From Nocardia anaemiae NBRC 100462 (GTDB lineage: Bacteria > Actinomycetota > Actinomycetes > Mycobacteriales > Mycobacteriaceae): a stretch of DNA of 64,000 nucleotides. The position numbers and the translations under genes are program-made. Where the stretch lies: NCBI RefSeq assembly GCF_001612725.1, contig NZ_BDAZ01000017.1, positions 1 through 64,000 of the forward strand. The letters are read 5' to 3'. This document shows positions 1-8,877 of this stretch, piece after piece (the first letter of the stretch is position 1; every line of letters begins with the position of its first letter). The notes beneath the pieces are model-generated. The model was not told the DNA's origin. It was given only the letters and a program-made list of their open reading frames with translations, and ran no database searches.

Positions 1-157
1 CGCCCGACCCAGCACCCGCAGAACCAGACCCGGAATCCGGCGAGCCCGACCCACTGCCCACCGACCCGGACCCGCCGCCCGCAGAACCAGATCCAGCGCC
101 CCGCGAACCAGACCCCGGATCCGCAGAACCAGACCCACCGCTCACCGACCCAGACCC
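1..157 (-). repeat. 21-bp in-frame tandem repeat (GSGSxxx heptads)
   Basis: Read on the minus strand, seven complete 21-bp units and part of an eighth encode GSGSVSG, GSGSADP, GSGSRGA, GSGSAGG, GSGSVGS, GSGSPDS, GSGSAGA. The first four codons are conserved and the last three vary. The array continues beyond the window edge. Confidence 0.8.
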
Positions 158-325
158 GGCATCCGCCGAACGGGATCCACCACCCCGCGAAAGCGGTTGC
201 GGCGCTTCGGCTTCAGACCCCGCTTGCGCACCGGACTCGGGCACGCCAGGCCCAGACGACCCCGAATCCGGATCGGGCCCAGTCCGCCCCGCGTCGTCTC
301 CCGCCCCCCGACCTCCCGTACTCAA
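1..325 (-). CDS. Gly-Ser heptad-repeat protein, N-terminal part (partial)
   Basis: A frame with no stop runs from a TTG at 325 off the left edge. The first 56 residues are disordered and rich in Gly, Asp, Ser and Pro; then come seven full heptads of the form GSGSxxx. The start lies 28 nt after the acyP stop on the same strand, so co-transcription is likely. There is no ATG; an in-frame TGA at 329-331 limits the start to TTG 325 or later GTG codons, and the ribosome site is weak. In mycobacteria smc follows acyP, but nothing here resembles Smc. The complementary strand is also open (EPDPxxx heptads) but would run antisense through acyP and osmC, so I prefer this strand. Function unknown. Confidence 0.42.
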   Translation of the reverse strand, partial: MSTGGRGAGDDAGRTGPDPDSGSSGPGVPESGAQAGSEAEAPQPLSRGGGSRSADAGSGSVSGGSGSADPGSGSRGAGSGSAGGGSGSVGSGSGSPDSGSGSAGAGSG

Positions 326-353
326 CGATCACATCGCTCGGTCGTCGAAACCA

Positions 354-632
354 CTACCGCTCCTCGAATCCGGACAAATCTCCCCGCGCGGGCTCCCAGC
401 TTTCCACAACAACGTCGACCCGACCAGGAGTATCGCCAGAACGCAGAAGATCCAGCAACATTTCGCACGCGGGCCGCGGACCTTCGGCCACCACATGCAC
501 CCGACCATCACGCGCATTGGTGGCGTGTCCGACCAGGCCGAGCGCCAGCGCACGCGAGCGCGTCCACCACCGGAAGCCGACGCCCTGCACGTAGCCGTGC
601 ACCCATGCGCTGAGCCGAACCGTTTCCGGCAT
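354..632 (-). CDS. acyP: Acylphosphatase
   Basis: A 92-residue acylphosphatase, the usual size, which hydrolyses carboxyl-phosphate bonds of small acyl phosphates in the cytosol. The signature VQGVGFRWW carries the phosphate-binding Arg21, and Asn39 in HATN is the expected catalytic Asn. The start is chosen at ATG 632, which overlaps the stop of the upstream OsmC gene by one base (TGATG), so translation is probably coupled; a GTG one codon earlier is possible. The osmC-acyP pairing is the same as in mycobacteria. The physiological substrate is not known for this family in bacteria. Confidence 0.93.
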   Translation of the reverse strand: MPETVRLSAWVHGYVQGVGFRWWTRSRALALGLVGHATNARDGRVHVVAEGPRPACEMLLDLLRSGDTPGRVDVVVESWEPARGDLSGFEER

Positions 633-1102
633 CACGCGTCGATGGCGTCGATATCGAAGGTGAGCGTGACCTTGGCACCGGCCTTCAGCGTCCGGCCGAC
701 GGTGCAGACCTTGTCGATGGCGCGCTGCACCGTGACCAGCAGTCGCTCGCGGGCCTGCTCGTCCAATTCGCTGAGGTCGAGCTCGAACACCTCGTCGAGT
801 TGCGGGTACACCTCGTTCTCGCGGTCGGCGTCGCCGGAGACGCGGATGGTCGCGTCGAAGCTGTCGCCGAGCTTGCGTGAGAGCGGGAAGTCCGCGCTCA
901 GTCCGGAGCAGCCCGCCAAGGCGATTTTCAGCAGCTCACCGGGGGTGAAGGCCCCCGGTACGCCCTGCGACGCGATCAATACCTCGGCACCGCGCGAGCT
1001 GCGGCCGGTGTACGCCCTGGTCCCGGTGCGCTCGACCCACAGGGTGGTCGGCTCGGTCACGGCGGTGGTCGGGGTCGCGGATGCGGTGGTCTGGTCAGCC
1101 AT
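632..1102 (-). CDS. OsmC/Ohr family peroxide-detoxification protein
   Basis: A 156-residue OsmC-like protein. This family reduces organic hydroperoxides with a pair of cysteines; both are present, Cys65 in LAGCSGLS and Cys133 in DKVCTVGR. The start is put at ATG 1102 because an AGGA element lies about 7 nt upstream; an ATG at 1138 lacks a good ribosome site. The first 20 residues are Thr/Ala rich and probably flexible. It is translationally coupled to acyP. Assignment to OsmC rather than Ohr is by overall character (final region [11 protein letters not shown]) and is not certain. Confidence 0.88.
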   Translation of the reverse strand: MADQTTASATPTTAVTEPTTLWVERTGTRAYTGRSSRGAEVLIASQGVPGAFTPGELLKIALAGCSGLSADFPLSRKLGDSFDATIRVSGDADRENEVYPQLDEVFELDLSELDEQARERLLVTVQRAIDKVCTVGRTLKAGAKVTLTFDIDAIDA

Positions 1103-1206
1103 GGTCTGATCCTGCCATTCTCGAAAGGGAACACTCATCCCCGGCAACGCCGCGCGAGCGCGAGCCCTTCCGTGAACGGCCACCCCGACCGGTGATCTCC
1201 GAGACA

Positions 1207-1956
1207 TCACTCCTGGAAGCGGTATCCCATACCGGCCTCGGTCAGCAGATGCTTCGGATTCGACGGGTCGATCTCGAGCTTCCGCCGCAACTGCGCGAGA
1301 TACACCCGCAGATAATGCGTTTCGGTGGCATACGACGGCCCCCACACCTCACGCAGCAGCTCGCGCCGCCCGACCAGTTTGCCGCGGTTGCGCACCAGCA
1401 TTTCGAGCATCCCCCACTCGGTCGGGGTCAGATGAACCGGTTCACCGTTCCTGGTCACCTTCTTCGCGCTGAGGTCGACGGTGAACGAGGACGTCACCAC
1501 CACCGGATCCGAGGCATCGGTATCGGTCGCGCCGCGGCGGACCGCGGCCCGCAGCCGGGCGAGCAGCTCATCCATGCCGAACGGCTTGGTGACATAGTCG
1601 TCCGCGCCCGCGTCCAGCGCTTCCACTTTGTCGGTCGAATCGGTGCGTGCCGAGAGCACGATCACCGGTGTCGCCGTCCAGCCGCGTAGCCCGGCCAGTA
1701 CCTCGATGCCGTCCATATCGGGCAGGCCCAGATCCAGGATGACCACATCGGGATGCTTATCGGCCGCCGCGCGCAATGCCGCCGCGCCGGTACCCGCGGT
1801 GATCACCTCATAGCCGCGCACCGACAAATTGATGCGCAGTGCCCGGACGATCTGCGGTTCGTCATCGACCACAAGCACCTTGGTCGAGGGCGCTTGCTGC
1901 TGTTTGTCGGTCATCACGACTTCCTGTGCGGTCCGCGGTGTCGTTGTGCTCATCAT
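1207..1956 (-). CDS. kdpE: KdpE, potassium-responsive response regulator
   Basis: A 249-residue OmpR-family regulator that receives phosphate from KdpD and activates kdpFABC. The receiver domain spans about residues 24-140, with acidic pocket Asp31/Asp32, phospho-acceptor Asp75 in ILDLGLPDMDG and Lys124 in VTKPF. The winged-helix DNA-binding domain covers about 150-249 and ends GMGYRFQE. The start at ATG 1956 overlaps the kdpD stop by 4 nt (ATGA), so the two are coupled; a second start at Met15 (MTDKQQQ) is possible and would remove a poorly conserved leader. It is the last gene of the leftward kdp operon. Confidence 0.95.
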   Translation of the reverse strand: MMSTTTPRTAQEVVMTDKQQQAPSTKVLVVDDEPQIVRALRINLSVRGYEVITAGTGAAALRAAADKHPDVVILDLGLPDMDGIEVLAGLRGWTATPVIVLSARTDSTDKVEALDAGADDYVTKPFGMDELLARLRAAVRRGATDTDASDPVVVTSSFTVDLSAKKVTRNGEPVHLTPTEWGMLEMLVRNRGKLVGRRELLREVWGPSYATETHYLRVYLAQLRRKLEIDPSNPKHLLTEAGMGYRFQE

Positions 1957-4454
1957 CGGCTGCTCACCCCGGTTTCATCGGCAGGCAGGTCCACGATCAT
2001 CGTCAATCCTCCGCCCGGTGTCGGTTCGGCATGCACGGTGCCGCCCATCGCCTCGACGAATCCGCGCACCACGGAAAGGCCGAGCCCGACCCCCGTGGTG
2101 TTGTCACGATCGCCGAGCCGCTGGAACGGTTCGAATAATTGCTCCTCGGTGCCCGGTGGGACACCGGGTCCGACATCGATCACGGCTATCGACACGCGAT
2201 CGCCGTCGTGTTCCGCGGTGACCCGCACCGGTGTATCGCGGGTCGAATGCCGCAGCGCGTTATCGATCAAATTGGCCAGCACCCGTTCCAGCAGGCCGCT
2301 GTCCGCCCGCACCGAAACCTCGCCGACCTCGACCTTCACCCGATCCATCGCCGCCCGCCGCAGCCCGCGCGCGCCCATCCCGACGCTCACCAGCGCCTGA
2401 TGCACGACCTCGTCCATGTACACCCGACGGAACTGCGGCTGCACCACACCGACCGCCAGACGCGAAGAGTCGAGCAGATTGCCGACCAGCGCGGTCAGCT
2501 GATCCACCGATTCCTCGATGGTCTCCAGCAATTCGACGGTGTCCTCGGGCGAGAACTCGATGTCGTCGCTGCGCAGACTGGAAACCGCGGCCTTGGCACC
2601 GGCCAGCGGTGTGCGTAGATCGTGGCTCACCGCGGACAGCAGCGCCCGGCGCAACCGGTCGGCCTCGAGCAGGGCCGCGGCGGCGCTGGCCTCCTCGGCC
2701 AACCGGGACTGACGGACCAGCCCGGCCGCCTGATTCGCGACCGCGTTGAGCACCGGACGGTCGGTCGCGGCGAGTGGACGTCCCGCCAACAGCAGCCAGC
2801 TCGTCGCATCGCCCGCCTGGATAGCGGTTTCGGCCTCGGACGCCCGCTGCGGCGGATTCGTGCCGACCGCCGCTATCACCTCGTCACCGCACTGCATGCT
2901 GACCGCGCGCAGCCCATAGGTTTCGCGGACCTGTTCGAGCAGATTGGGCAGATCCGCACCATGCAGCACGGCACCGGCGAACAGGGTCAGCAATTCGGCC
3001 TGCTGAGAGGCCCTGCGCGCCTGACGGCTCTGTTTCGCGGCCACATCGACCAGCGCCGCGACCGCCACCGCCACGATCAGCAACACCACCACCGTGATGA
3101 AGCTGTCCGGTTCGGCGATGGTCAGGCTGTAGCGTGGTTCGACGAAGAACCAGTTCAAAAGCATGCCCGACAGCAGCGCCGAAAGTGCCGCTGGCACAAT
3201 GCCACCCAGCAAGGCCACCGCGACGACGCCGATGAAGAACACCGCGCTGAGACCGCCGAGCTCGAGATAGCCGTCCAGGAACGAACAGATCACCGAGACC
3301 GCCGCGGGCACCAGCACCGCCGCGAGCCAGGCCCGGATCGGCTGACGCGGCATCACCGAATAACGACGCAGCCCTCGGTTGGCCTCCTCATGAGTGACCA
3401 TATGCACGTCGATCTTCCCGGAAGCCTGCACCACGGCCGAGCCGATGCCCTCGTCGAGCATGCGCGCCCAGCGTGAGCGGCGGGAGGTGCCGAGCACCAG
3501 TTGGGTCGCGTTCACTTCGCGGGCGAACTCCAGCAGCGTATTCGGCACATCATCACCGGTGACCGTGTGCAGCGAGGCATCCAGGCTGGCAGCCAGTTCC
3601 CGCAGCCGATTCAGCCGTTCGGTCGATACCCCGGCCAGACCGTCGCCGCGCACCACATGAACCAGCACGAGTTCGGCACTGGATTTGGTCGCGATGCGAC
3701 TGGCCCGACGCACCACGGTTTCCGATTCCGGACCACCGGTGACCGCGACGACTACGCGTTCGCGCGCCTCCCACAGCTCGGTGATCTTGTGGTCGGCCCG
3801 GTATTTCGCCAATGCGGCGTCGACCTGGTCGGCCAGCCACAGCAGCGCCAATTCGCGCAGGGCGGTCAGATTGCCGGGCCGGAAGTAATTGCGCAGCGCC
3901 GCGTCGACCTTGTCGGCGGCGTACACGTTGCCGTGGGATAGCCTGCGCCGCAACGCTTCCGGCGTGATATCGACGAGTTCGACCTGGTCGGCGCTGCGCA
4001 CAACGGCGTCGGGCACGGTTTCCTTCTGCTGGATGCCGGTGATCTGCTCGACGACGTCGTTGAGGCTCTCCAGATGCTGCACATTGACCGTCGAGATCAC
4101 ATCGATCCCCGCCGCCAGCAAATCCTCGACATCCTGCCAGCGCTTGCCGTGTTTGCTACCCGGCGCGTTGGTGTGGGCGAGTTCGTCGACCAGCACCACC
4201 GCCGGTGCGCGCCGCAGCACCGCTTCCACATCGAGTTCGGGCAGCGTGGTGCCGCGATACTCCACCATGCGCGGCGGGATCCGCTCGATGCCCGCCAGCA
4301 GTTGCGCGGTCTTGGCTCGGCCGTGTGTCTCCACTACCGCAGCTACCACGTCGCGGCCGCGTTCGAGTCGGCGATGGGCCTCGCCCAACATGGCGTAGGT
4401 CTTGCCGACCCCCGGTGCCGCACCGAGGTAGATGCGCAGTTGGCCGCGTTTCAC
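1953..4454 (-). CDS. kdpD: KdpD, potassium/turgor sensor histidine kinase
   Basis: An 833-residue sensor kinase of the inner membrane, near the usual KdpD length. The N-terminal KdpD domain carries the Walker A motif GAAPGVGKT (residues 11-19), followed by a universal-stress-like domain (about 220-350), a four-helix membrane block (about 375-480), a GAF-like segment, and a kinase core with His611 in SHDLRTPL and ATPase motifs NLIDNALRHS and GVGLGLSVV. The GTG start at 4454 overlaps the stop of a 52-residue membrane protein by 4 nt. The downstream kdpE also overlaps by 4 nt, so the three form one tight operon. Confidence 0.96.
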   Translation of the reverse strand: MKRGQLRIYLGAAPGVGKTYAMLGEAHRRLERGRDVVAAVVETHGRAKTAQLLAGIERIPPRMVEYRGTTLPELDVEAVLRRAPAVVLVDELAHTNAPGSKHGKRWQDVEDLLAAGIDVISTVNVQHLESLNDVVEQITGIQQKETVPDAVVRSADQVELVDITPEALRRRLSHGNVYAADKVDAALRNYFRPGNLTALRELALLWLADQVDAALAKYRADHKITELWEARERVVVAVTGGPESETVVRRASRIATKSSAELVLVHVVRGDGLAGVSTERLNRLRELAASLDASLHTVTGDDVPNTLLEFAREVNATQLVLGTSRRSRWARMLDEGIGSAVVQASGKIDVHMVTHEEANRGLRRYSVMPRQPIRAWLAAVLVPAAVSVICSFLDGYLELGGLSAVFFIGVVAVALLGGIVPAALSALLSGMLLNWFFVEPRYSLTIAEPDSFITVVVLLIVAVAVAALVDVAAKQSRQARRASQQAELLTLFAGAVLHGADLPNLLEQVRETYGLRAVSMQCGDEVIAAVGTNPPQRASEAETAIQAGDATSWLLLAGRPLAATDRPVLNAVANQAAGLVRQSRLAEEASAAAALLEADRLRRALLSAVSHDLRTPLAGAKAAVSSLRSDDIEFSPEDTVELLETIEESVDQLTALVGNLLDSSRLAVGVVQPQFRRVYMDEVVHQALVSVGMGARGLRRAAMDRVKVEVGEVSVRADSGLLERVLANLIDNALRHSTRDTPVRVTAEHDGDRVSIAVIDVGPGVPPGTEEQLFEPFQRLGDRDNTTGVGLGLSVVRGFVEAMGGTVHAEPTPGGGLTMIVDLPADETGVSSR

Positions 4455-4609
4455 TCGTCCATCATCGCGCGGTAGGGCGTGTCGCCGAATATCCGCACCC
4501 GTTCTGTCGCGATATTCGAATCTGGTCGCTGCACCATGACCGACAGCGCACGAATGACCAGTGCGCTCGAGATGAATACGACGATCAACGCGACCGCAGC
4601 AGTCGACAT
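4451..4609 (-). CDS. Single-pass membrane microprotein ahead of kdpD
   Basis: A 52-residue protein beginning MSTAAVALIVV, with one hydrophobic segment (residues about 4-25) and a charged C-terminal tail ending PYRAMMDE. ATG 4609 is preceded by AAAGGA at 6 nt, and the stop overlaps the kdpD start (GTGA). The spacing and a good ribosome site argue for a real gene. I do not recognise a family. It is not KdpF, which lies on the other side of the control region. A role as a small accessory subunit of KdpD is an inference from position only. Confidence 0.7.
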   Translation of the reverse strand: MSTAAVALIVVFISSALVIRALSVMVQRPDSNIATERVRIFGDTPYRAMMDE

Positions 4610-4907
4610 GACGATCCTTTCACCAACCAACAGGACCCCGGTCGCGCTGGCATCCCCCGCATGGCCGGTCGATGAATTTCTACTCCCGTATCGGCCGTCT
4701 ATCTGGATCTTTACGGTGTGTTGACGGGTTGCCCGCCTACCTTGACGGCATCCTTTCACTCGGCGTCCGGGCCACACCCGTAAACGAAGCGTCAATGCTC
4801 ATCAGTGGGCCGCCAAGAACCCGTAAACAAGTTCCGCACCAGCTCGAATGACCGCTTGACTCGCCATGTCGCGCGCCATACCGAGAGCGCCAATGGAGGT
4901 TGTGTAA
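4610..4907. promoter_or_regulatory. Divergent kdp control region with repeated GTTTACGGGT boxes
   Basis: This 298-bp region separates the leftward kdpDE operon from kdpFABC. The sequence ACCCGTAAAC occurs twice in direct orientation, at 4776-4785 and 4819-4828 (43 bp apart, about four helical turns), and its core reappears inverted as TTTACGG at 4710-4716. AT-containing boxes of this kind are candidate KdpE sites. For the rightward operon TTGACT at 4856-4861 with CATACC at 4877-4882 is a possible but short-spaced promoter; TTGACG also occurs at 4721 and 4743. No gene was found inside. Confidence 0.5.
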
Positions 4908-4991
4908 ATGTCTGTCGTGGTGTTCACGGTGCTCACCGTGGCGATCTTCGCGCTACTTGGCCTACTCCAGCGCGGAGTGGAAAAGCTGTGA
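4908..4991 (+). CDS. 27-residue membrane microprotein, first gene of kdpFABC operon
   Basis: ATG 4908 follows a perfect GGAGGT at 4895-4900 with 7 nt spacing. The product begins MSVVVFTVLTVAIFALLGLL and ends QRGVEKL: a single transmembrane helix with a short basic tail. Its TGA overlaps the kdpF GTG by 4 nt. I recall similar tiny hydrophobic frames before kdpF in other actinobacteria, but no function is known to me. Expression is very likely from the strong ribosome site and the coupling to kdpF. Confidence 0.72.
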   Translation: MSVVVFTVLTVAIFALLGLLQRGVEKL

Positions 4992-5074
4992 TCGCGAACC
5001 TGATCGGTCTGGTCCTCGCCGTCATCATCGCCGTCTACATGGTGGCGGCGCTGCTGTTTCCCGAGAGGTTCTAG
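4988..5074 (+). CDS. kdpF: KdpF, small stabilising subunit of K+-ATPase
   Basis: A 28-residue single-helix protein, MIANLIGLVLAVIIAVYMVA followed by ALLFPERF, matching KdpF in size and in the PERF end. KdpF sits in the membrane and stabilises the KdpABC complex. It starts with GTG 4988, overlapping the preceding microprotein stop, and its TAG at 5072-5074 is directly followed by the kdpA start codon. Confidence 0.88.
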   Translation: MIANLIGLVLAVIIAVYMVAALLFPERF

Positions 5075-6745
5075 TTGAACACGACCACCGCGGGGATCGC
5101 CTTCGTCGCATCCCTGATCATCGCGCTGGCCCTCGTACATGTGCCGCTCGGCGACTATATGTTCCGGGTGTACAAAGCCGAGAAGCACTCTCGTGCGGAG
5201 CGGGTCATCTACCGGGCCATCGGCGTGCAGCCCGAGGTCGAACAGACCTGGGGCGTCTATGCCCGCAGTGTGCTGGCGTTCTCGGCGGTCAGCATCCTGT
5301 TCCTGTTCTTCCTGCAACTGGTCCAGGGCAAGCTGCCACTGCACCTGCACGATCCTGGCACCGAGATGACTCCGGCGCTGGCCTGGAACACCGCGGTCAG
5401 CTTCGTGACGAATACGAACTGGCAGAACTACTCCGGTGAATCCACCCAGGGCCACCTGGTGCAGATGGCCGGGCTCGCGGTGCAGAACTTCGTCTCGGCG
5501 GCCGTCGGCATCGCGGTCGCGGTCGCGCTGGTGCGCGGCTTCGCGCGCAGGCATACCGGCGATCTCGGCAACTTCTGGGTGGATCTGGTGCGCGGCACCA
5601 TTCGCATCCTGCTGCCGCTAGCATTCGTCTTCGCGATCATTCTCGTCGCCGGTGGCGCGATCCAGAACTTCCACCTGCACGACCAGGTCGCGCAGACGCT
5701 GAACGGCGGCGAGCAGACCATTACCGGCGGCCCGGTGGCCAGCCAGGAGGTCATCAAGGAACTCGGTACCAACGGTGGCGGGTTCTACAACGCGAACTCC
5801 GCGCACCCCTTCGAGAATCCGACGACCTGGACCAACTGGCTCGAAATCTTCCTGCTGCTGGTGATCAGTTTCTCGCTGCCGCGCACCTTCGGTCGCATGG
5901 TCGGCAGTAAGAAACAGGGCTACGCGATCGCGGCGGTAATGGGCACGATCGCGCTGATCAGCGTCACCTTGCAGAACCTGTTCCAACTGCAGCACCACGG
6001 CACGGTGCCGACCGCTATCGGCGCATCGCTGGAGGGAGTCGAAACCCGTTTCGGTGTGGCCGATTCCGCGACCTTCGCCACCGCGACCACGCTGACCTCC
6101 ACCGGTGCGGTGGACTCGTTCCACGACTCCTACACCAGCCTCGGCGGCATGATGACAATGTTCAATATGCAGCTCGGTGAGGTCGCGCCGGGCGGTACCG
6201 GCTCGGGTCTGTACGGCATGCTGATCCTCGCGGTGATCACCGTCTTCGTCGCGGGGCTGATGGTCGGTCGCACACCGGAATATCTCGGCAAGAAGATCAC
6301 GCCGCGCGAAATCAAGCTCGCCGCTTCATATTTCCTGATCAGCCCGCTGATCGTGCTGGTGGGCACGGCGGCCGCGATGGCCATGCCTGGTCAGCGCGCG
6401 GGCATGCTCAACGTCGGACCGCACGGGCTGTCGGAAGTGTTGTACGCCTTCACATCCGCGGCGAACAACAACGGTTCCGCCTTCGCCGGTCTGACCGGGA
6501 ATACCGAGTGGTACAACACCGCGCTCGGCCTGGCCATGGTTTTCGGACGCTTCCTGCCGATCATTTTCGTACTGGCTCTTGCCGGTTCGCTCGCCCAGCA
6601 AGGGCAGACCCCCGAGTCGATCGGCACACTGCCGACGCACCGGCCACAGTTCGTCGGCATGGTCGTCGGCGTGACGGTGATCCTGGTCGCGCTGACCTTC
6701 CTGCCCGCCCTCGCACTCGGGCCGCTCGCCGAAGGAATCCACTGA
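5075..6745 (+). CDS. kdpA: KdpA, K+-translocating subunit
   Basis: A 556-residue polytopic membrane protein of the usual KdpA length. It forms the K+ selectivity filter of the Kdp pump; the filter-like loops [12 protein letters not shown] and [13 protein letters not shown] are present. The start is the rare TTG 5075 immediately after the kdpF stop, served by GAGAGG within the end of kdpF, so translation depends on kdpF. kdpB follows after one base. Confidence 0.97.
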   Translation: MNTTTAGIAFVASLIIALALVHVPLGDYMFRVYKAEKHSRAERVIYRAIGVQPEVEQTWGVYARSVLAFSAVSILFLFFLQLVQGKLPLHLHDPGTEMTPALAWNTAVSFVTNTNWQNYSGESTQGHLVQMAGLAVQNFVSAAVGIAVAVALVRGFARRHTGDLGNFWVDLVRGTIRILLPLAFVFAIILVAGGAIQNFHLHDQVAQTLNGGEQTITGGPVASQEVIKELGTNGGGFYNANSAHPFENPTTWTNWLEIFLLLVISFSLPRTFGRMVGSKKQGYAIAAVMGTIALISVTLQNLFQLQHHGTVPTAIGASLEGVETRFGVADSATFATATTLTSTGAVDSFHDSYTSLGGMMTMFNMQLGEVAPGGTGSGLYGMLILAVITVFVAGLMVGRTPEYLGKKITPREIKLAASYFLISPLIVLVGTAAAMAMPGQRAGMLNVGPHGLSEVLYAFTSAANNNGSAFAGLTGNTEWYNTALGLAMVFGRFLPIIFVLALAGSLAQQGQTPESIGTLPTHRPQFVGMVVGVTVILVALTFLPALALGPLAEGIH

Positions 6746-6746
6746 T

Positions 6747-8876
6747 ATGTCCACTGCGACAACCGAACCGGTCCAGCACGAACGCGGCGTCCGCAAGGGT
6801 GTGCTGGATCCCAAGATGCTGCTGACCGCCATTCCGGACGCGATACGCAAGCTCGACCCGCGCACCATGTGGCATAACCCGGTCATGCTCATCGTCGAGA
6901 TCGGCGCGGTCTGGTCGACCGTGCTCGCGCTGGTCGAGCCGACCTTCTTCGCCTGGGCGATCGTCGTATGGCTATGGCTCACCGTCATTTTCGCGAATCT
7001 GGCCGAGGCAGTGGCCGAGGGACGCGGCAAGGCGCAGGCCGATACGCTGCGAAAAGCCAAGACCGACACTATGGCTCGGCGTTTGGTCGACTGGTCACCG
7101 GGTGCGCGGATCGTCGAGGAGAGCATCGGCGCTCCGGCGCTGCAACGCGGCGATTACGTCATTGTCGAGGCGGGCCAGGTGATTCCCGGGGACGGTGATG
7201 TGGTGGAAGGTATCGCGTCGGTGGACGAATCGGCCATCACCGGCGAATCCGCACCGGTCATCCGGGAGTCCGGCGGCGACCGATCGGCAGTCACCGGCGG
7301 CACCACGGTGCTGTCCGACCGCATCATCGTCAAGATCACCCAGGAGCCCGGTGCGAGCTTCATCGACAAGATGATCGCGCTCGTCGAGGGGGCGTCGCGG
7401 AAGAAGACGCCGAATGAGATCGCGCTGAATATTCTGCTCGCCGCACTGACCATCATCTTCGTCTTCGCGGTTGCGACACTGCAGCCGTTGGCGATTTTCT
7501 CGAAGTCGAACAACCCCGGGGTGGCCGATACTTCGGCACTCGACGTGCACGGCGTCACCGGCATCGTGATGGTCTCGCTGCTGGTATGCCTGATTCCGAC
7601 CACCATCGGCGCACTGCTTTCGGCCATCGGCATCGCCGGTATGGATCGCCTGGTGCAGCGCAATGTGCTCGCCATGTCCGGCCGCGCGGTCGAGGCGGCC
7701 GGTGACGTGAACACCCTGCTGCTGGACAAGACGGGCACCATCACCCTTGGCAACCGACAGGCCTCGGAATTCGTGCCGATGCCCGGCATTGCGGATGACG
7801 AATTGGCCGATGCCGCACAGCTTTCCAGTCTGGCCGACGAAACCCCCGAGGGACGCTCCATCGTCGTCTACGCCAAGCAGGCGTTCAATAAGCGCGAGCG
7901 CACACCCGGTGAGCTGACCGGCGCGAGCTGGGTGGAATTCACCGCGCAGACCCGCATGTCGGGAGTGAACCTGCAGGACGGGCACCAGCTTCGCAAAGGC
8001 GCCGCCAGCGCGGTCACCGAATGGGTTCGCGCACAAGGCGGGCACGTACCGGGCGATGTCGGCGTGATCGTCGACGGGATCTCCGCATCCGGCGGTACGC
8101 CGCTTGTCGTCGGCGAGGTCGATGACGGCAAGGCTCGGCTGCTCGGCGTCATACATCTGAAAGACGTTGTCAAGCAAGGCATGCGGGAGCGCTTCGACGA
8201 GATGCGACGAATGGGCATCCGCACCGTGATGATCACCGGCGATAACCCCTTGACCGCCAAGGCAATTGCCGAGGAAGCCGGTGTGGATGACTTCCTCGCG
8301 GAGGCGACGCCCGAGGACAAACTGGCGCTGATCAAACAGGAGCAGGACGGCGGCCGTCTGGTCGCAATGACCGGCGACGGCACCAATGACGCTCCGGCCC
8401 TTGCCCAAGCTGACGTGGGCGTCGCGATGAACACCGGCACCTCGGCAGCCAAGGAAGCCGGAAATATGGTCGATCTGGATTCGGATCCGACCAAGCTCAT
8501 CGAAATCGTGGAGATCGGCAAACAGTTGCTCATCACCCGCGGTGCGCTGACTACGTTCTCGATCGCCAATGACATCGCCAAGTACTTCGCGATCATTCCC
8601 GCGCTGTTCGTCGCGCTGTTTCCTGGCCTCGACCTGCTGAACGTCATGCGGCTGGCCAGTCCGCAGTCCGCGATCCTTTCCGCGGTCATCTTCAATGCGC
8701 TGGTAATCGTCGCACTGATCCCGTTGGCGCTGCGCGGGGTGCACTACCGGCCGAGCAATGCCTCGAAACTGTTGAGCCGCAACCTGACGATCTACGGTGT
8801 CGGCGGAATCGTCGCGCCGTTCATCGGCATCAAACTGATCGACCTCGTCGTCCAACTGCTCCCCGGGATGTCCTGA
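6747..8876 (+). CDS. kdpB: KdpB, P-type ATPase subunit
   Basis: A 709-residue P-type ATPase that powers high-affinity K+ uptake. Phosphorylated Asp327 lies in [13 protein letters not shown]; the hinge motif [16 protein letters not shown] and the actuator motif [15 protein letters not shown] are intact. ATG 6747 has GAAGGA about 10 nt upstream and begins one base after kdpA; kdpC follows one base after kdpB. Length and motif order are normal. Confidence 0.97.
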   Translation: MSTATTEPVQHERGVRKGVLDPKMLLTAIPDAIRKLDPRTMWHNPVMLIVEIGAVWSTVLALVEPTFFAWAIVVWLWLTVIFANLAEAVAEGRGKAQADTLRKAKTDTMARRLVDWSPGARIVEESIGAPALQRGDYVIVEAGQVIPGDGDVVEGIASVDESAITGESAPVIRESGGDRSAVTGGTTVLSDRIIVKITQEPGASFIDKMIALVEGASRKKTPNEIALNILLAALTIIFVFAVATLQPLAIFSKSNNPGVADTSALDVHGVTGIVMVSLLVCLIPTTIGALLSAIGIAGMDRLVQRNVLAMSGRAVEAAGDVNTLLLDKTGTITLGNRQASEFVPMPGIADDELADAAQLSSLADETPEGRSIVVYAKQAFNKRERTPGELTGASWVEFTAQTRMSGVNLQDGHQLRKGAASAVTEWVRAQGGHVPGDVGVIVDGISASGGTPLVVGEVDDGKARLLGVIHLKDVVKQGMRERFDEMRRMGIRTVMITGDNPLTAKAIAEEAGVDDFLAEATPEDKLALIKQEQDGGRLVAMTGDGTNDAPALAQADVGVAMNTGTSAAKEAGNMVDLDSDPTKLIEIVEIGKQLLITRGALTTFSIANDIAKYFAIIPALFVALFPGLDLLNVMRLASPQSAILSAVIFNALVIVALIPLALRGVHYRPSNASKLLSRNLTIYGVGGIVAPFIGIKLIDLVVQLLPGMS

Positions 8877-8877
8877 T

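Noticed and set aside
3..1109. Plus-strand frame with EPDPxxx heptads through acyP and osmC
   Set aside because: It would overlap two well-supported genes in antisense; the same DNA reads as Gly-Ser heptads collinear with acyP on the other strand.
4802..5554. Minus-strand 250-codon frame over kdpF and kdpA start
   Set aside because: Antisense to the microprotein, kdpF and kdpA, which have clear signals.
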